Position numbers and translations under genes: made by a program. A model generated the notes under the pieces. It searched no databases. It saw only the letters and a program-made list of their open reading frames with translations, and was not told where the DNA came from. A DNA stretch of 42,962 bases from Pseudomonas sp. ICMP 561 (GTDB taxonomy: Bacteria; Pseudomonadota; Gammaproteobacteria; Pseudomonadales; Pseudomonadaceae): positions 336 to 43,297 of the forward strand of contig NZ_LKBT01000025.1 of assembly GCF_002699985.1 (NCBI RefSeq), given 5' to 3'. This document shows, in pieces, positions 35,676 to 42,962 of this stretch. Position 1 is the stretch's first letter. Every line of letters starts with the position of its first letter.

Positions 35676-35999
35676 TTAGCGTTCCAGGTCTGCGATCTTG
35701 CCGATTTTGCCGTCCCACTCTTTTGCGTCTGGCAATGCGTCTTTTCTCTCGGTGATGTTCGGCCAGACGTCCGCGAGCTCGGCGTTGAGCTCGATGAAGT
35801 TTTCCATCCCGGCAGGGATCTCATCTTCCGAGAAAATGGCGTTAGCGGGGCATTCAGGCTCGCAAAGCGCACAGTCGATGCACTCATCCGGGTGAATCAC
35901 CAGGAAGTTCGGGCCTTCGTAGAAGCAGTCCACCGGACAGACTTCCACACAGTCGGTGTATTTGCACTTGATGCAGTTGTCGGTGACGACGAAGGTCAT
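35676..35999 (-). CDS. fdxA: 7Fe ferredoxin FdxA ([3Fe-4S][4Fe-4S])
   Basis: Small electron carrier of the Azotobacter ferredoxin I type. The 107-residue protein has all seven cluster cysteines: Cys9, Cys17 and Cys50 for the 3Fe cluster, and Cys21, Cys40, Cys43 and Cys46 for the 4Fe cluster, each offset by one from the A. vinelandii FdI numbering. A further Cys25 is the conserved free cysteine. GGAGAG precedes the ATG on the minus strand. The 247-base gap to mutS holds its promoter; I see no other gene there. Its physiological partner is unknown. Confidence 0.95.
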   Translation of the reverse strand: MTFVVTDNCIKCKYTDCVEVCPVDCFYEGPNFLVIHPDECIDCALCEPECPANAIFSEDEIPAGMENFIELNAELADVWPNITERKDALPDAKEWDGKIGKIADLER

Positions 36000-36246
36000 T
36001 TCTAATTCTCTCCTCAGGCGGCGACAGCAGAGCCCTTCGGTTTAGGGTTGCCGGGTTCGGGATTCTCCCGTGCCGTGTGAAACACATGCATTAGGTAAAC
36101 GCTGCTGAATGCAGATCGACTGCACGACAGGGCGTTCGACCTTGGGTTCGCTACGTCTCACGCGGCCCGGATCAACTGCTCAGCCAGGCTAAAAGCTGTC
36201 AGCGTCTCAAACCGCGCGGGATTCTAACAGCTTGTTACGGTTCTCG

Positions 36247-38826
36247 TTAGATGCGAGTTTGCAGTGCATATAACAACTCTAACGCCTGACGTGGCGTGAC
36301 ATCGTCGAGTTTTGCCCTGGAAAGCTCTTCGAGCACCGGATGCGGCAGGCTGGCGAACATGTCGCTCTGCATAGGCGCAGCCGGTTTACCTGCTTTGGGA
36401 CGAGGTTGTTCGTGGGGCAGACTGGTGGTCTCCAGCCGGTGTAGATGCTCTTTCGCCCGGACAATGACGTTGGCTGGAACCCCCGCCAATTGGGCCACGG
36501 CCAGGCCATAGCTCTGACTGGCTGGCCCTGGCAGCACCCGGTGAAGGAACACGATTCGCTCGTTGTGCTCTGTTGCGTTGAGGTGCACGTTTGCGACCAG
36601 CGGTTCGCTTTCAGGCAGCACAGTCAGCTCGAAATAGTGCGTGGCGAACAGAGTGTAGGCGCGCAACTGGGCGAGACATTCTGCCGCAGCCCATGCCAAT
36701 GACAGACCGTCGAAGGTGCTGGTGCCGCGTCCCACTTCATCCATCAGTACCAGGCTGCGGTCCGTGGCGTTGTGCAGGATGTTGGCCGTTTCACTCATTT
36801 CCACCATGAAGGTCGAGCGTCCGCCAGCAAGGTCATCGCTGGAACCGATCCGCGTGAAGATCCGGTCAACCAGCGATAATTCACAACTCGCCGCTGGTAT
36901 GAAGCTGCCGATATGGGCCAGCAGCACGATCAGCGCGGTCTGGCGCATGTAGGTGGACTTACCGCCCATGTTCGGGCCGGTGATGACCAGCATTCGGGTT
37001 TTGTCATCAAGGTCGAGATCGTTGGCCACGAACGGTGAGGTCAGCACTTGCTCTACCACCGGGTGGCGACCTTGATCGATGCGCATGCAAGGCTCATCGA
37101 CGAACTTCGGACAGTTCAGATCAAGATTAAGGGCGCGCTCGGCCAGGTTGCTCAGCACATCCAGCTCGGCAAGTGCCGATGCGGTGTCCTGCAGCGGCGC
37201 AAGATGACCAATCAGGTCTTCCAGCAACGCTTCGTACAACATCTTTTCTCGCGCCAGCGCACGGCTCTTGGCCGACAGCGCCTTGTCTTCGAATTCTTTC
37301 AATTCAGGCGTGATAAAGCGCTCGGCGCCTTTCAGCGTCTGTCGACGGATATAGTCCGCAGGTGCCTGTTCGGCCTGTTTGCTTGGCAGCTCGATGAAGT
37401 AGCCGTGGATCCGGTTGTAGCCAACTTTCAGGTGGGCCAACCCGGTACGCGCTTTTTCACGGGCCTCGAGATCAATCAGGAATTGTCCGGCGTTTTCACT
37501 CAGGGACTGCAGTTCGTCCAGCTCGGCGTCATAACCGGTCTTCAACACGCCGCCGTCGCGGATTACCGCTGGGGGGTTATCAATGACGGCGCGTTGCAGC
37601 AGGTCGGCGAGCTCGGGATAGACACCCGCGATCCTTGCCAGCTCCTGCAGATGCGGCGCTTCAAGTTCGGTCATCGCCATTTGCAGCTCAGGCAGTGCGC
37701 TCAGTGCGTCGCGCAGGCGTGCCAGATCCCGTGGACGGGCGTTACGCAGGCCAATACGCGCGAGGATTCGTTCGATGTCGCCGATTTCTTTGAGTTGCGG
37801 TTGCAGATTCTCGAAGCGATAGCGTTCCAGCAGGCATGTGATCGACGATTGGCGTGCCTTGAGGATCGACAGGTCGCGCAATGGACGATTCAGCCAGCGG
37901 GTCAGCAAGCGTGTGCCCATAGCGGTCTGGCAACGATCAACCACCGATTGCAACGTGTTGTCGCGACCACCGGCCAGGTTGGTGTCCAGTTCCAGGTTGC
38001 GTCGGGTCGCACCATCAAGGATGACGGTATCGTCCAGACGTTCGTGACGCAGGCTGCGCAAATGCGGCAGGGCAGTGCGCTGGGTTTCCTTGGCGTAGCC
38101 CAGCAGACAGCCCGCGGCACCAATGGCGAGGGTCAGGTTTTCGCAGCCGAAGCCTTTCAGGTCCTGAGTGGAAAACTGTTGGCAAAGGCTTTTGAGTGCC
38201 GAGTCACGTTCGAAATCCCATGGTGCACGACGGCGCGCGCCACGACGTTTTTCCGCTGGCAGGCCTTGTGGCCAGTCATCCGGAATCAGTAGCTCTACCG
38301 GGTTGATGCGCTCAAGTTCAGCCAGCAGGTTTTCCCAACCCTTGATTTCCAGCACGCTGAAATTGCCACTGGTGATGTCCATTACCGCCAGGCCGAACAG
38401 GCGTTCATCGCCCAATACGGCTGCGATCAGATTGTCGCGCCGCTCGTCCAGCAGGGCTTCATCGCTGACAGTGCCGGGGGTGATGATGCGTACTACCTGA
38501 CGATCTACCGGGCCTTTGCTGGTCGCCGGGTCGCCAACCTGCTCACAGATCACCACGGATTCACCGAGCTTCACCAGCTTGGCGAGATAGCCCTCGGCAG
38601 CGTGATACGGAATCCCGCACATGGGGATGCTCTGACCGGCGGACTGGCCCCTGGCTGTCAGGGTGATGTCCAGCAATTTGGCGGCTTTCTTCGCGTCTTC
38701 GTAGAAGATTTCGTAGAAATCGCCCATGCGGTAGAACATCAACTGGTCAGGGTGCTGATTCTTCAGCCGCCAGTACTGTTGCATCATCGGGGTGTGTGAA
38801 GAGAGATCGGAAATTGCTTTATTCAT
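36247..38826 (-). CDS. mutS: DNA mismatch repair protein MutS
   Basis: Recognises mismatches and starts methyl-directed or nick-directed repair with MutL. The 859-residue product has the mismatch-reading Phe37-x-Glu39 in MGDFYEIF. The Walker A GPNMGGKST is at 617-625, the Walker B region LVLMDEVGRGTST and the signature STFMVEMSETANI are present, and a C-terminal helix-turn-helix and tail follow. The ATG at 38826 (MNKAISDLSSHTPMMQQYW) is the family start; an in-frame TTG at 38841 is not needed. No clear ribosome site is seen. It is transcribed away from the pncC-recA group. Confidence 0.97.
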   Translation of the reverse strand: MNKAISDLSSHTPMMQQYWRLKNQHPDQLMFYRMGDFYEIFYEDAKKAAKLLDITLTARGQSAGQSIPMCGIPYHAAEGYLAKLVKLGESVVICEQVGDPATSKGPVDRQVVRIITPGTVSDEALLDERRDNLIAAVLGDERLFGLAVMDITSGNFSVLEIKGWENLLAELERINPVELLIPDDWPQGLPAEKRRGARRRAPWDFERDSALKSLCQQFSTQDLKGFGCENLTLAIGAAGCLLGYAKETQRTALPHLRSLRHERLDDTVILDGATRRNLELDTNLAGGRDNTLQSVVDRCQTAMGTRLLTRWLNRPLRDLSILKARQSSITCLLERYRFENLQPQLKEIGDIERILARIGLRNARPRDLARLRDALSALPELQMAMTELEAPHLQELARIAGVYPELADLLQRAVIDNPPAVIRDGGVLKTGYDAELDELQSLSENAGQFLIDLEAREKARTGLAHLKVGYNRIHGYFIELPSKQAEQAPADYIRRQTLKGAERFITPELKEFEDKALSAKSRALAREKMLYEALLEDLIGHLAPLQDTASALAELDVLSNLAERALNLDLNCPKFVDEPCMRIDQGRHPVVEQVLTSPFVANDLDLDDKTRMLVITGPNMGGKSTYMRQTALIVLLAHIGSFIPAASCELSLVDRIFTRIGSSDDLAGGRSTFMVEMSETANILHNATDRSLVLMDEVGRGTSTFDGLSLAWAAAECLAQLRAYTLFATHYFELTVLPESEPLVANVHLNATEHNERIVFLHRVLPGPASQSYGLAVAQLAGVPANVIVRAKEHLHRLETTSLPHEQPRPKAGKPAAPMQSDMFASLPHPVLEELSRAKLDDVTPRQALELLYALQTRI

Positions 38827-39089
38827 CAGATAGTTAGGCAAGTTCGTTAGAAAGATAGGGCAAATTCGGAGGCGTGCCTGATATCCCCTTTGGGCTAACA
38901 GGTCGGTAAGTCCGTGCGTTTTGCGATGGGCGCAAGATTACCACGCGAGGCTTCGCGACGCAGGCCCGCTGCAAAATGGCTTATTCGTCACGGCGCGTTT
39001 CCAGGCGCCCACAGATTTGAAATCGCTGTATAGACTTTGCTGCGTCGCCACTCAATCTCGAGCAGGCGTTTATGTAAAAGGAATTTTAT

Positions 39090-39221
39090 ATGGCTAACAA
39101 ACGCGGAAGGGATTCCGGAAGCGGGCGTTTCATTCCCATCGAAGAGGCTCGTCGTCGTCCCAAGGAAACGACTGTCGAAACCATCAGGAAACCGCACTGC
39201 CCGAAACCGAAAGACAAATGA
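39090..39221 (+). CDS. Small basic hypothetical protein (43 aa)
   Basis: An ATG at 39090 preceded by AAAAGGA at a good distance opens a 43-codon frame ending TGA at 39221. The product starts MANKRGRDSGSGRFIPIEEA and is rich in Arg, Lys and Pro, with one Cys near the end (KPHCPKPKDK). There is no signal peptide or membrane segment. I vaguely recall similar short GRDxGxGxFIPxxEA proteins of unknown role in other bacteria, but cannot name the family. It lies alone between mutS (divergent) and pncC; the 263 bases upstream include the mutS promoter region. Confidence 0.7.
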   Translation: MANKRGRDSGSGRFIPIEEARRRPKETTVETIRKPHCPKPKDK

Positions 39222-39231
39222 TTGCTCGAAG

Positions 39232-39255
39232 GAAGCGGTCCCTGGCGGCCGCTTC
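39232..39255 (+). terminator. Possible terminator after the small ORF
   Basis: GAAGCGG (39232-39238) pairs with CCGCTTC (39249-39255) around a 10-base loop, 10 bases after the stop. No real T-run follows (TGCTT), so termination is doubtful. Confidence 0.3.
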
Positions 39256-39335
39256 TGCTTGAACCTTGAAAGCGCTCGTGTACGGTGACGGTTTAGCTGG
39301 CTTTCTTTTACCTGCTTATCTAAAGGAAAAGCACC

Positions 39336-39836
39336 TTGGATGAAATCACCCGGCTTGCCGCGACACTGGGCGAGCATCTGCAATCAATCAACGCCCAGGT
39401 GACGACCGCCGAATCCTGCACGGGAGGTGGCATTGCCGAGGCGATTACCCGGATACCCGGTAGCTCAGCCTGGTTTGAAGCCGGTTATGTCACTTACTCC
39501 AATCATCAAAAAAATCTCCAGCTGCAAGTGCCAGCCGAGCTCTTTGCTCGTGTCGGGGCGGTCAGTGAGGAAGTGGTGCGCGCCATGGTGTCGGGTGCCC
39601 AGCGTCATAGCGGTGCACGGTTTGCCGTGGCAGTGAGTGGTGTCGCCGGGCCGGATGGCGGGTCGATCGAGAAACCGGTCGGCACGGTGTGGTTGTGCTG
39701 GGGTGTGGGTGAAAAGCTGATTTCCCGGCGCGAACAGTTCGCCGGAGATCGTGACGAGGTGCGCCGACAAACGGTGAAGGCCGCGCTGGAAGGGCTGATC
39801 CAGCTTGTCGATGCAGAAATACCAACTCAGGGGTAG
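39336..39836 (+). CDS. pncC: Nicotinamide-nucleotide amidohydrolase PncC (CinA C-terminal domain family)
   Basis: Deamidates nicotinamide mononucleotide to nicotinate mononucleotide, recycling the by-product of bacterial DNA ligase. The 166-residue protein is the stand-alone CinA C-terminal domain. It shows TTAESCTGGGIAEAIT with the conserved Ser/Cys region, YVTYSNHQK, and the SGVAGPDGGSIEKPVGTVW loop. It starts at a TTG with AAAGGAAAA just upstream, and no ATG alternative fits. Location directly before recA is conserved. It is often annotated cinA or ygaD; the transformation-linked N-terminal domain is absent. Confidence 0.94.
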   Translation: MDEITRLAATLGEHLQSINAQVTTAESCTGGGIAEAITRIPGSSAWFEAGYVTYSNHQKNLQLQVPAELFARVGAVSEEVVRAMVSGAQRHSGARFAVAVSGVAGPDGGSIEKPVGTVWLCWGVGEKLISRREQFAGDRDEVRRQTVKAALEGLIQLVDAEIPTQG

Positions 39837-39863
39837 GCGCGCGCTCAACCCTGTGGAATAATA

Positions 39864-39879
39864 CTGGCTACTTATACAG
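39864..39879. promoter_or_regulatory. LexA (SOS) operator of recA
   Basis: CTG (39864-39866), ten bases including TTAT, CAG (39877-39879) fits the CTG-N10-CAG LexA core, with an imperfect left arm. It is 51 bases upstream of the recA ATG, next to AATAAT at 39857-39862 that may be the -10. This is the expected site for SOS control. Confidence 0.7.
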
Positions 39880-39929
39880 GTGTTGTGGCCGTCAGGCCCC
39901 TAATTGAATTTGATTACGTGAGGACTTCA

Positions 39930-40994
39930 ATGGACGACAACAAGAAGAAAGCCTTGGCTGCGGCCTTGGGTCAGATCGAGCGTCAATTCGGTAAAGGTGC
40001 CGTAATGCGCATGGGTGACCATGACCGCCAGGCGATTCCTTCTATCTCCACCGGTTCGCTCGGGCTGGACATCGCACTGGGTATTGGCGGTTTGCCGAAA
40101 GGCCGGATCGTTGAAATCTACGGTCCGGAATCTTCCGGTAAAACAACGCTGACGCTTTCGGTTATCGCCCAGGCTCAGAAGATGGGTGCTACTTGTGCGT
40201 TCGTCGATGCCGAGCATGCTCTCGATCCAGAATACGCAGGCAAGCTGGGCGTCAATGTTGACGATTTGCTGGTTTCGCAACCGGACACCGGCGAGCAGGC
40301 CCTGGAAATCACCGACATGCTGGTGCGCTCCAACGCCATCGACGTGATCGTGGTCGACTCCGTTGCCGCGCTGGTGCCAAAGGCCGAGATCGAAGGCGAA
40401 ATGGGTGACATGCACGTGGGTCTGCAGGCTCGTCTGATGTCTCAGGCGCTGCGCAAGATCACCGGCAACATCAAGAACGCCAACTGCCTCGTTATCTTCA
40501 TCAACCAGATTCGTATGAAGATCGGTGTGATGTTCGGCAGCCCGGAAACCACTACCGGTGGTAACGCTCTGAAGTTCTACGCTTCGGTCCGTCTGGACAT
40601 CCGCCGTACCGGTGCTGTGAAAGAGGGCGACGAAGTCGTCGGCAGCGAAACCCGTGTCAAAGTCGTCAAGAACAAGGTGGCTCCGCCGTTCCGTCAGGCA
40701 GAGTTCCAGATTCTTTACGGCAAGGGTATCTACCTCAATGGCGAGATCATTGATCTGGCCGTGTTGCATGGCTTCGTAGAGAAATCCGGTGCCTGGTATA
40801 GCTACCAGGGCAGCAAGATCGGTCAGGGCAAGGCCAACTCGGCCAAGTTCCTGGCAGATAACCCGGAAGTCGGTGCCACACTCGAGAAGATGATTCGCGA
40901 GAAGCTGCTGACCCCAGGTGTTGATACCAAGTCCGAAGCCTCCCGTGCACCAGCGCCAGCTGATGACATGGCCGAAGCTGACGTTGATATCTGA
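39930..40994 (+). CDS. recA: Recombinase RecA
   Basis: DNA strand-exchange protein and LexA co-protease. From ATG 39930 (MDDNKKKALAAAL) the product is 354 aa. Walker A GPESSGKTT is at 65-73. IVVDSVAALVPKAEIEGEMGD, the L2-type segment MFGSPETTTGGNALKFYASVR, and the acidic C-terminal tail (DDMAEADVDI) are all present. TGAGGA at 39919-39924 is the ribosome site. The open frame begins at 39885, but the extra residues are not family-like. recX follows 6 bases after the stop. Confidence 0.98.
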   Translation: MDDNKKKALAAALGQIERQFGKGAVMRMGDHDRQAIPSISTGSLGLDIALGIGGLPKGRIVEIYGPESSGKTTLTLSVIAQAQKMGATCAFVDAEHALDPEYAGKLGVNVDDLLVSQPDTGEQALEITDMLVRSNAIDVIVVDSVAALVPKAEIEGEMGDMHVGLQARLMSQALRKITGNIKNANCLVIFINQIRMKIGVMFGSPETTTGGNALKFYASVRLDIRRTGAVKEGDEVVGSETRVKVVKNKVAPPFRQAEFQILYGKGIYLNGEIIDLAVLHGFVEKSGAWYSYQGSKIGQGKANSAKFLADNPEVGATLEKMIREKLLTPGVDTKSEASRAPAPADDMAEADVDI

Positions 40995-41000
40995 TAGATC

Positions 41001-41468
41001 ATGTCAGCGGTACTTGATACACCCGTCGCCGTAAGGCGCACCGCAATGGACCTGCTCGCACGACGCGAGCACGGTCGTGTCGAGCTGACGCGCAAGCTGC
41101 GTCAGCGCGGCGCAACTCCTGAACTCATCGAACCTGCCCTCGACCGTCTTGTGGAAGAAGGGCTGCTGTCCGAAGCTCGCTATCTCGAAAGTTTTGTCTC
41201 GTACCGTGCACGTTCGGGCTACGGTCCTGCGCGTATTCGTGAGGAGCTGAACCAAAGAGGGTTGCAACGGGCGGAGGTCGAGCAGGCGATTCGGGAGTGT
41301 GGCTTCAACTGGCAGGAAAAAATGCACGAAACCTGGCAGCGCAAGTTTGCCGGGCAGTTGCCAGCAGATGCGCGGGAGCGCGCCAAACAGGGGCGCTTTC
41401 TGAGTTACCGCGGTTATTCAATGGATATGATCGGCCGCTTGTTGAGCGGCCGGGGCGAGGATGACTGA
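41001..41468 (+). CDS. recX: Regulatory protein RecX
   Basis: Caps and shortens RecA filaments, limiting recombinase activity. The 155-residue protein has the three-helix repeat pattern with R-x-H-x3-L-x2-K-L (ARREHGRVELTRKLRQRG), GYGPARIREELNQRG and the C-terminal QGRFLSYRGYSMDMI. It is almost certainly co-transcribed with recA and hence SOS-inducible. Its last codons contain an 8-bp inverted repeat (41432-41452). The stop lies 3 bases from the end of the convergent LOG gene. Confidence 0.94.
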   Translation: MSAVLDTPVAVRRTAMDLLARREHGRVELTRKLRQRGATPELIEPALDRLVEEGLLSEARYLESFVSYRARSGYGPARIREELNQRGLQRAEVEQAIRECGFNWQEKMHETWQRKFAGQLPADARERAKQGRFLSYRGYSMDMIGRLLSGRGEDD

Positions 41469-41471
41469 CTC

Positions 41472-42587
41472 TCAGGTTTCCTTTGACGATTCGGATTCCC
41501 GGATCTTCAACTCTGCTCTTGGCTGAGCCCAGTTCTCCGACAAATTGATGTAGTCCACCAATTCCCGCAAACGCCCTTGATTTCGTCCACTGAAAGTAAA
41601 AACCAGACGCGTCAGATGGCTGAAATCAGCCTCGTGCTCTTCACCCTGATAAGCATGTTGCTGGAAGTCTTCAGCCAGACGCAGATCGGCGAAGGCTTCC
41701 TGCATGGTCGCAAGCGCCTGCTCGGTGAGTGGATGATGCATGCGGATAATGAATTTGTTCTTCAGCCAGCGGCTTGAATGGAAGTTGCTGTAGAACTGAT
41801 GAATCTCCTCAACTGCTTCTTCTGCGCTGTAGACCAGACGCATTAGCTTCATGTCGTTGGGCAGAATGTAGCGGTTGTCTTCCAACTGATTCTTGATGAA
41901 GTCCAGTGCGCTCTGCCAGAAACTCCCGCCCGGCACATCCAGCAGTACGATAGGCACCAGCGGACTTTTACCCGTCTGAATCAGCGTCAGTACTTCAAGC
42001 GCTTCATCGAGCGTGCCGAACCCACCTGGGCAAAGCACCAGCGCATCGGCCTCTTTGACGAAGAACAGCTTGCGGGTGAAGAAGAAGTGGAAAGGCAGCA
42101 AGTTGCCCGTCCCTTCCACTGTGGCATTGGCGTGTTGCTCGAACGGCAGCGTGATATTGAAGCCCAGGCTGTGATCGAGCCCGGCGCCTTCATGGGCCGC
42201 AGCCATGATGCCGCCGCCTGCACCGGTGATGACCATCAGATCTGCTTTGGCCAGCAGCGCGCCAAGTTCTTTCGCCATGGCGTACAGTGGATGCTCAACC
42301 GGCGTGCGCGCCGAGCCGAATACCGTCACCTTGCGACGTCCGCGGAATTGCTCAAGTACCCGGAAAGCATTGTCCAGTTCGCGCAACGCTTGCAGCGTGA
42401 TTTTGGCGTTCCAGCGATTGCGGTCGTCCTGAGCCATGCGCAGCACAGTGAGCATCATGTCGCGGTAAAGCGGAAGGTTCGGGCTGTTGGGGGCTACCAG
42501 ATTGATCTGTTCCTCGATCTTGCTGATGAGGTCGTTACCGTTACTTTGGAAGTGGCTGCTTAAAAGGTCGTTGGGTACATAGGGCAT
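41472..42587 (-). CDS. LOG family protein (Rossmann fold, TIGR00730-like)
   Basis: A 371-residue protein with the LOG/lysine-decarboxylase-like fold. VTVFGSARTP opens the Rossmann domain, GAGGGIMAAAHEGA is the nucleotide-binding segment and PGGFGTLDE (187-195) is the signature motif. LOG enzymes are phosphoribohydrolases that release free cytokinin-like bases or, in bacteria, act as nucleosidases (PpnN type). The long N- and C-terminal extensions here resemble PpnN-like members more than the ~190-aa LOGs. The true substrate is unproven. ATG 42587 has GGAGAAG just upstream on the minus strand; the frame runs further back to 42629. Confidence 0.88.
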   Translation of the reverse strand: MPYVPNDLLSSHFQSNGNDLISKIEEQINLVAPNSPNLPLYRDMMLTVLRMAQDDRNRWNAKITLQALRELDNAFRVLEQFRGRRKVTVFGSARTPVEHPLYAMAKELGALLAKADLMVITGAGGGIMAAAHEGAGLDHSLGFNITLPFEQHANATVEGTGNLLPFHFFFTRKLFFVKEADALVLCPGGFGTLDEALEVLTLIQTGKSPLVPIVLLDVPGGSFWQSALDFIKNQLEDNRYILPNDMKLMRLVYSAEEAVEEIHQFYSNFHSSRWLKNKFIIRMHHPLTEQALATMQEAFADLRLAEDFQQHAYQGEEHEADFSHLTRLVFTFSGRNQGRLRELVDYINLSENWAQPRAELKIRESESSKET

Positions 42588-42807
42588 TAAGGGCTTCTCC
42601 GTGCGCGAAATCATCGCTCCAGCTCGCACCGCCGTCTGAAGCGTGACGCTTATTCCAATTCGATAATGTGCCTAGCCTGCATGGAACTGGCAACGTTTGT
42701 TTATGGCATCAAATTTCCGCTGATCGAACCGTGAGGGGGGTGGCGGATGGAATAGAGGGCACACATACCACTGGCGGACACAGCGCTGTAGAGCACGATT
42801 GTCTTTA

Positions 42808-42835
42808 GGGTTTACGCGGGCGCCGTCGCAAACCC
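42808..42835. other. Inverted repeat upstream of the LOG gene
   Basis: GGGTTT (42808-42813) pairs with AAACCC (42830-42835), with further GCGG/CCG pairing inside. There is no T-run. The gap 42588-42851 otherwise shows no gene and must contain the LOG promoter. Confidence 0.45.
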
Positions 42836-42851
42836 GATGCCAAAGCGGTTC

Positions 42852-42871
42852 TGTGGGAGCCGGGCTTGCCC
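42852..42871. repeat. REP half-site interrupted by an insertion sequence
   Basis: TGTGGGAGCCGGGCTTGCCC is the first part of a Pseudomonas REP (compare TGTTGGAGCGAGGCTTGCCC at 19667-19686). The expected continuation (CGCGAA) is missing, and an IS-type end begins at 42872. Confidence 0.75.
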
Positions 42872-42962
42872 TAATGCCTATCAGTTAAGCTCCGTTGGTT
42901 TTTTCTTTGGATATTTGACCGGCCTTGGTTTGACCACTCGGGGGTAAGCTCGCTTACGCCTG
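42872..42962. mobile_element. IS4-family insertion sequence, one end (cut by the window edge)
   Basis: The terminal bases TAATGCCTATCAGTTAAG (42872-42889) closely resemble, from memory, the terminal inverted repeat of IS4 (one base different). A transposase-like C-terminus begins 9 bases inside on the minus strand, as in IS4-type elements where the stop codon lies within the repeat. The insertion point is inside a REP. The rest of the element lies beyond the window. Confidence 0.8.
42881..42962 (-). CDS. IS4-family transposase, C-terminal fragment (partial)
   Basis: Reading the minus strand from the window edge, an open frame of 26 full codons ends at TGA (complement of 42881-42883). It encodes an Arg/Lys-rich tail with YPRVVKPRPVKYP followed by KKKPTELN. 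This basic RxxYPRVVKxRPxKYP pattern is typical of the C-terminus of IS4-family DDE transposases. The catalytic domain would be to the right of 42962. Whether the gene is intact cannot be judged here. Confidence 0.75.
   Translation of the reverse strand, partial: RRKRAYPRVVKPRPVKYPKKKPTELN

Noticed and set aside
35531..35755. 74-codon frame after rpoS
   Set aside because: It covers the 3' half and terminator of rsmZ, the fdxA terminator and antisense fdxA.
37048..38292. 414-codon plus-strand frame inside mutS
   Set aside because: Antisense shadow of mutS; Gln-rich artefact composition.
39017..39036. TTGAAA and TATAGA/TAGACT as a promoter for the small ORF
   Set aside because: Spacing is only about 6-8 bases, too short for a sigma-70 promoter.

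Overview
The window is a piece of a gammaproteobacterial core chromosome, almost certainly a fluorescent Pseudomonas (P. fluorescens / P. syringae side of the genus). The reasons are gene order (rpsB-tsf-pyrH-frr through lpx-dnaE-accA, pyrG-kdsA-eno-ftsB-ispD, LysR/frmA/fghA, ispF-truD-surE-pcm-nlpD-rpoS, rsmZ, fdxA, mutS, pncC-recA-recX), protein sequences that read as Pseudomonas orthologues, Pseudomonas-type REP sequences, and the Gac/Rsm RNA gene rsmZ between rpoS and fdxA. This identification comes from memory of the families, not from a database search.

Layout. (1) 1-5214: translation and nucleotide genes rpsB, tsf, pyrH, frr, then uppS and cdsA. (2) 5211-15003: envelope genes dxr, rseP, bamA, ompH/skp, lpxD, fabZ, lpxA, lpxB, with rnhB at the end. 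(3) 15078-26531: dnaE, accA, a REP inverted pair, tilS, then pyrG, kdsA, eno, ftsB, ispD. (4) 26532-29950: a repeat-rich gap, then a LysR regulator divergent from the glutathione-dependent formaldehyde detoxification pair frmA-fghA. (5) 30004-35195: ispF, truD, surE, pcm, nlpD, rpoS, mostly overlapping or closely spaced. (6) 35196-36246: the rsmZ small RNA with its GacA upstream site and an IHF-like site, then fdxA on the minus strand. (7) 36247-42587: mutS (minus), a 43-codon basic ORF, pncC, recA with a LexA-type operator, recX, and a convergent LOG-family gene. (8) 42852-42962: a REP half-site interrupted by the end of an IS4-type insertion sequence, whose transposase C-terminus is cut by the window edge.

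Functionally, the first 26 kb couples protein synthesis, isoprenoid/undecaprenyl and phospholipid precursors, lipid A/KDO and outer-membrane protein assembly. dxr, ispD and ispF are three MEP-pathway steps and uppS uses their product. The second half holds stress and post-transcriptional control (surE, pcm, nlpD, rpoS, rsmZ) and DNA repair (mutS, recA, recX).

I found no new defence system, prophage, CRISPR array or tRNA gene. The points most worth a second look are outside the proteins: the complete rsmZ locus, a three-way-junction palindromic repeat after ispD, a terminator hairpin that abuts the ispF start codon and contains its only Shine-Dalgarno-like bases, a REP pair beside the tilS start, a repeat tangle between frmA and fghA, the small basic ORF, and an IS4-type insertion into a REP.
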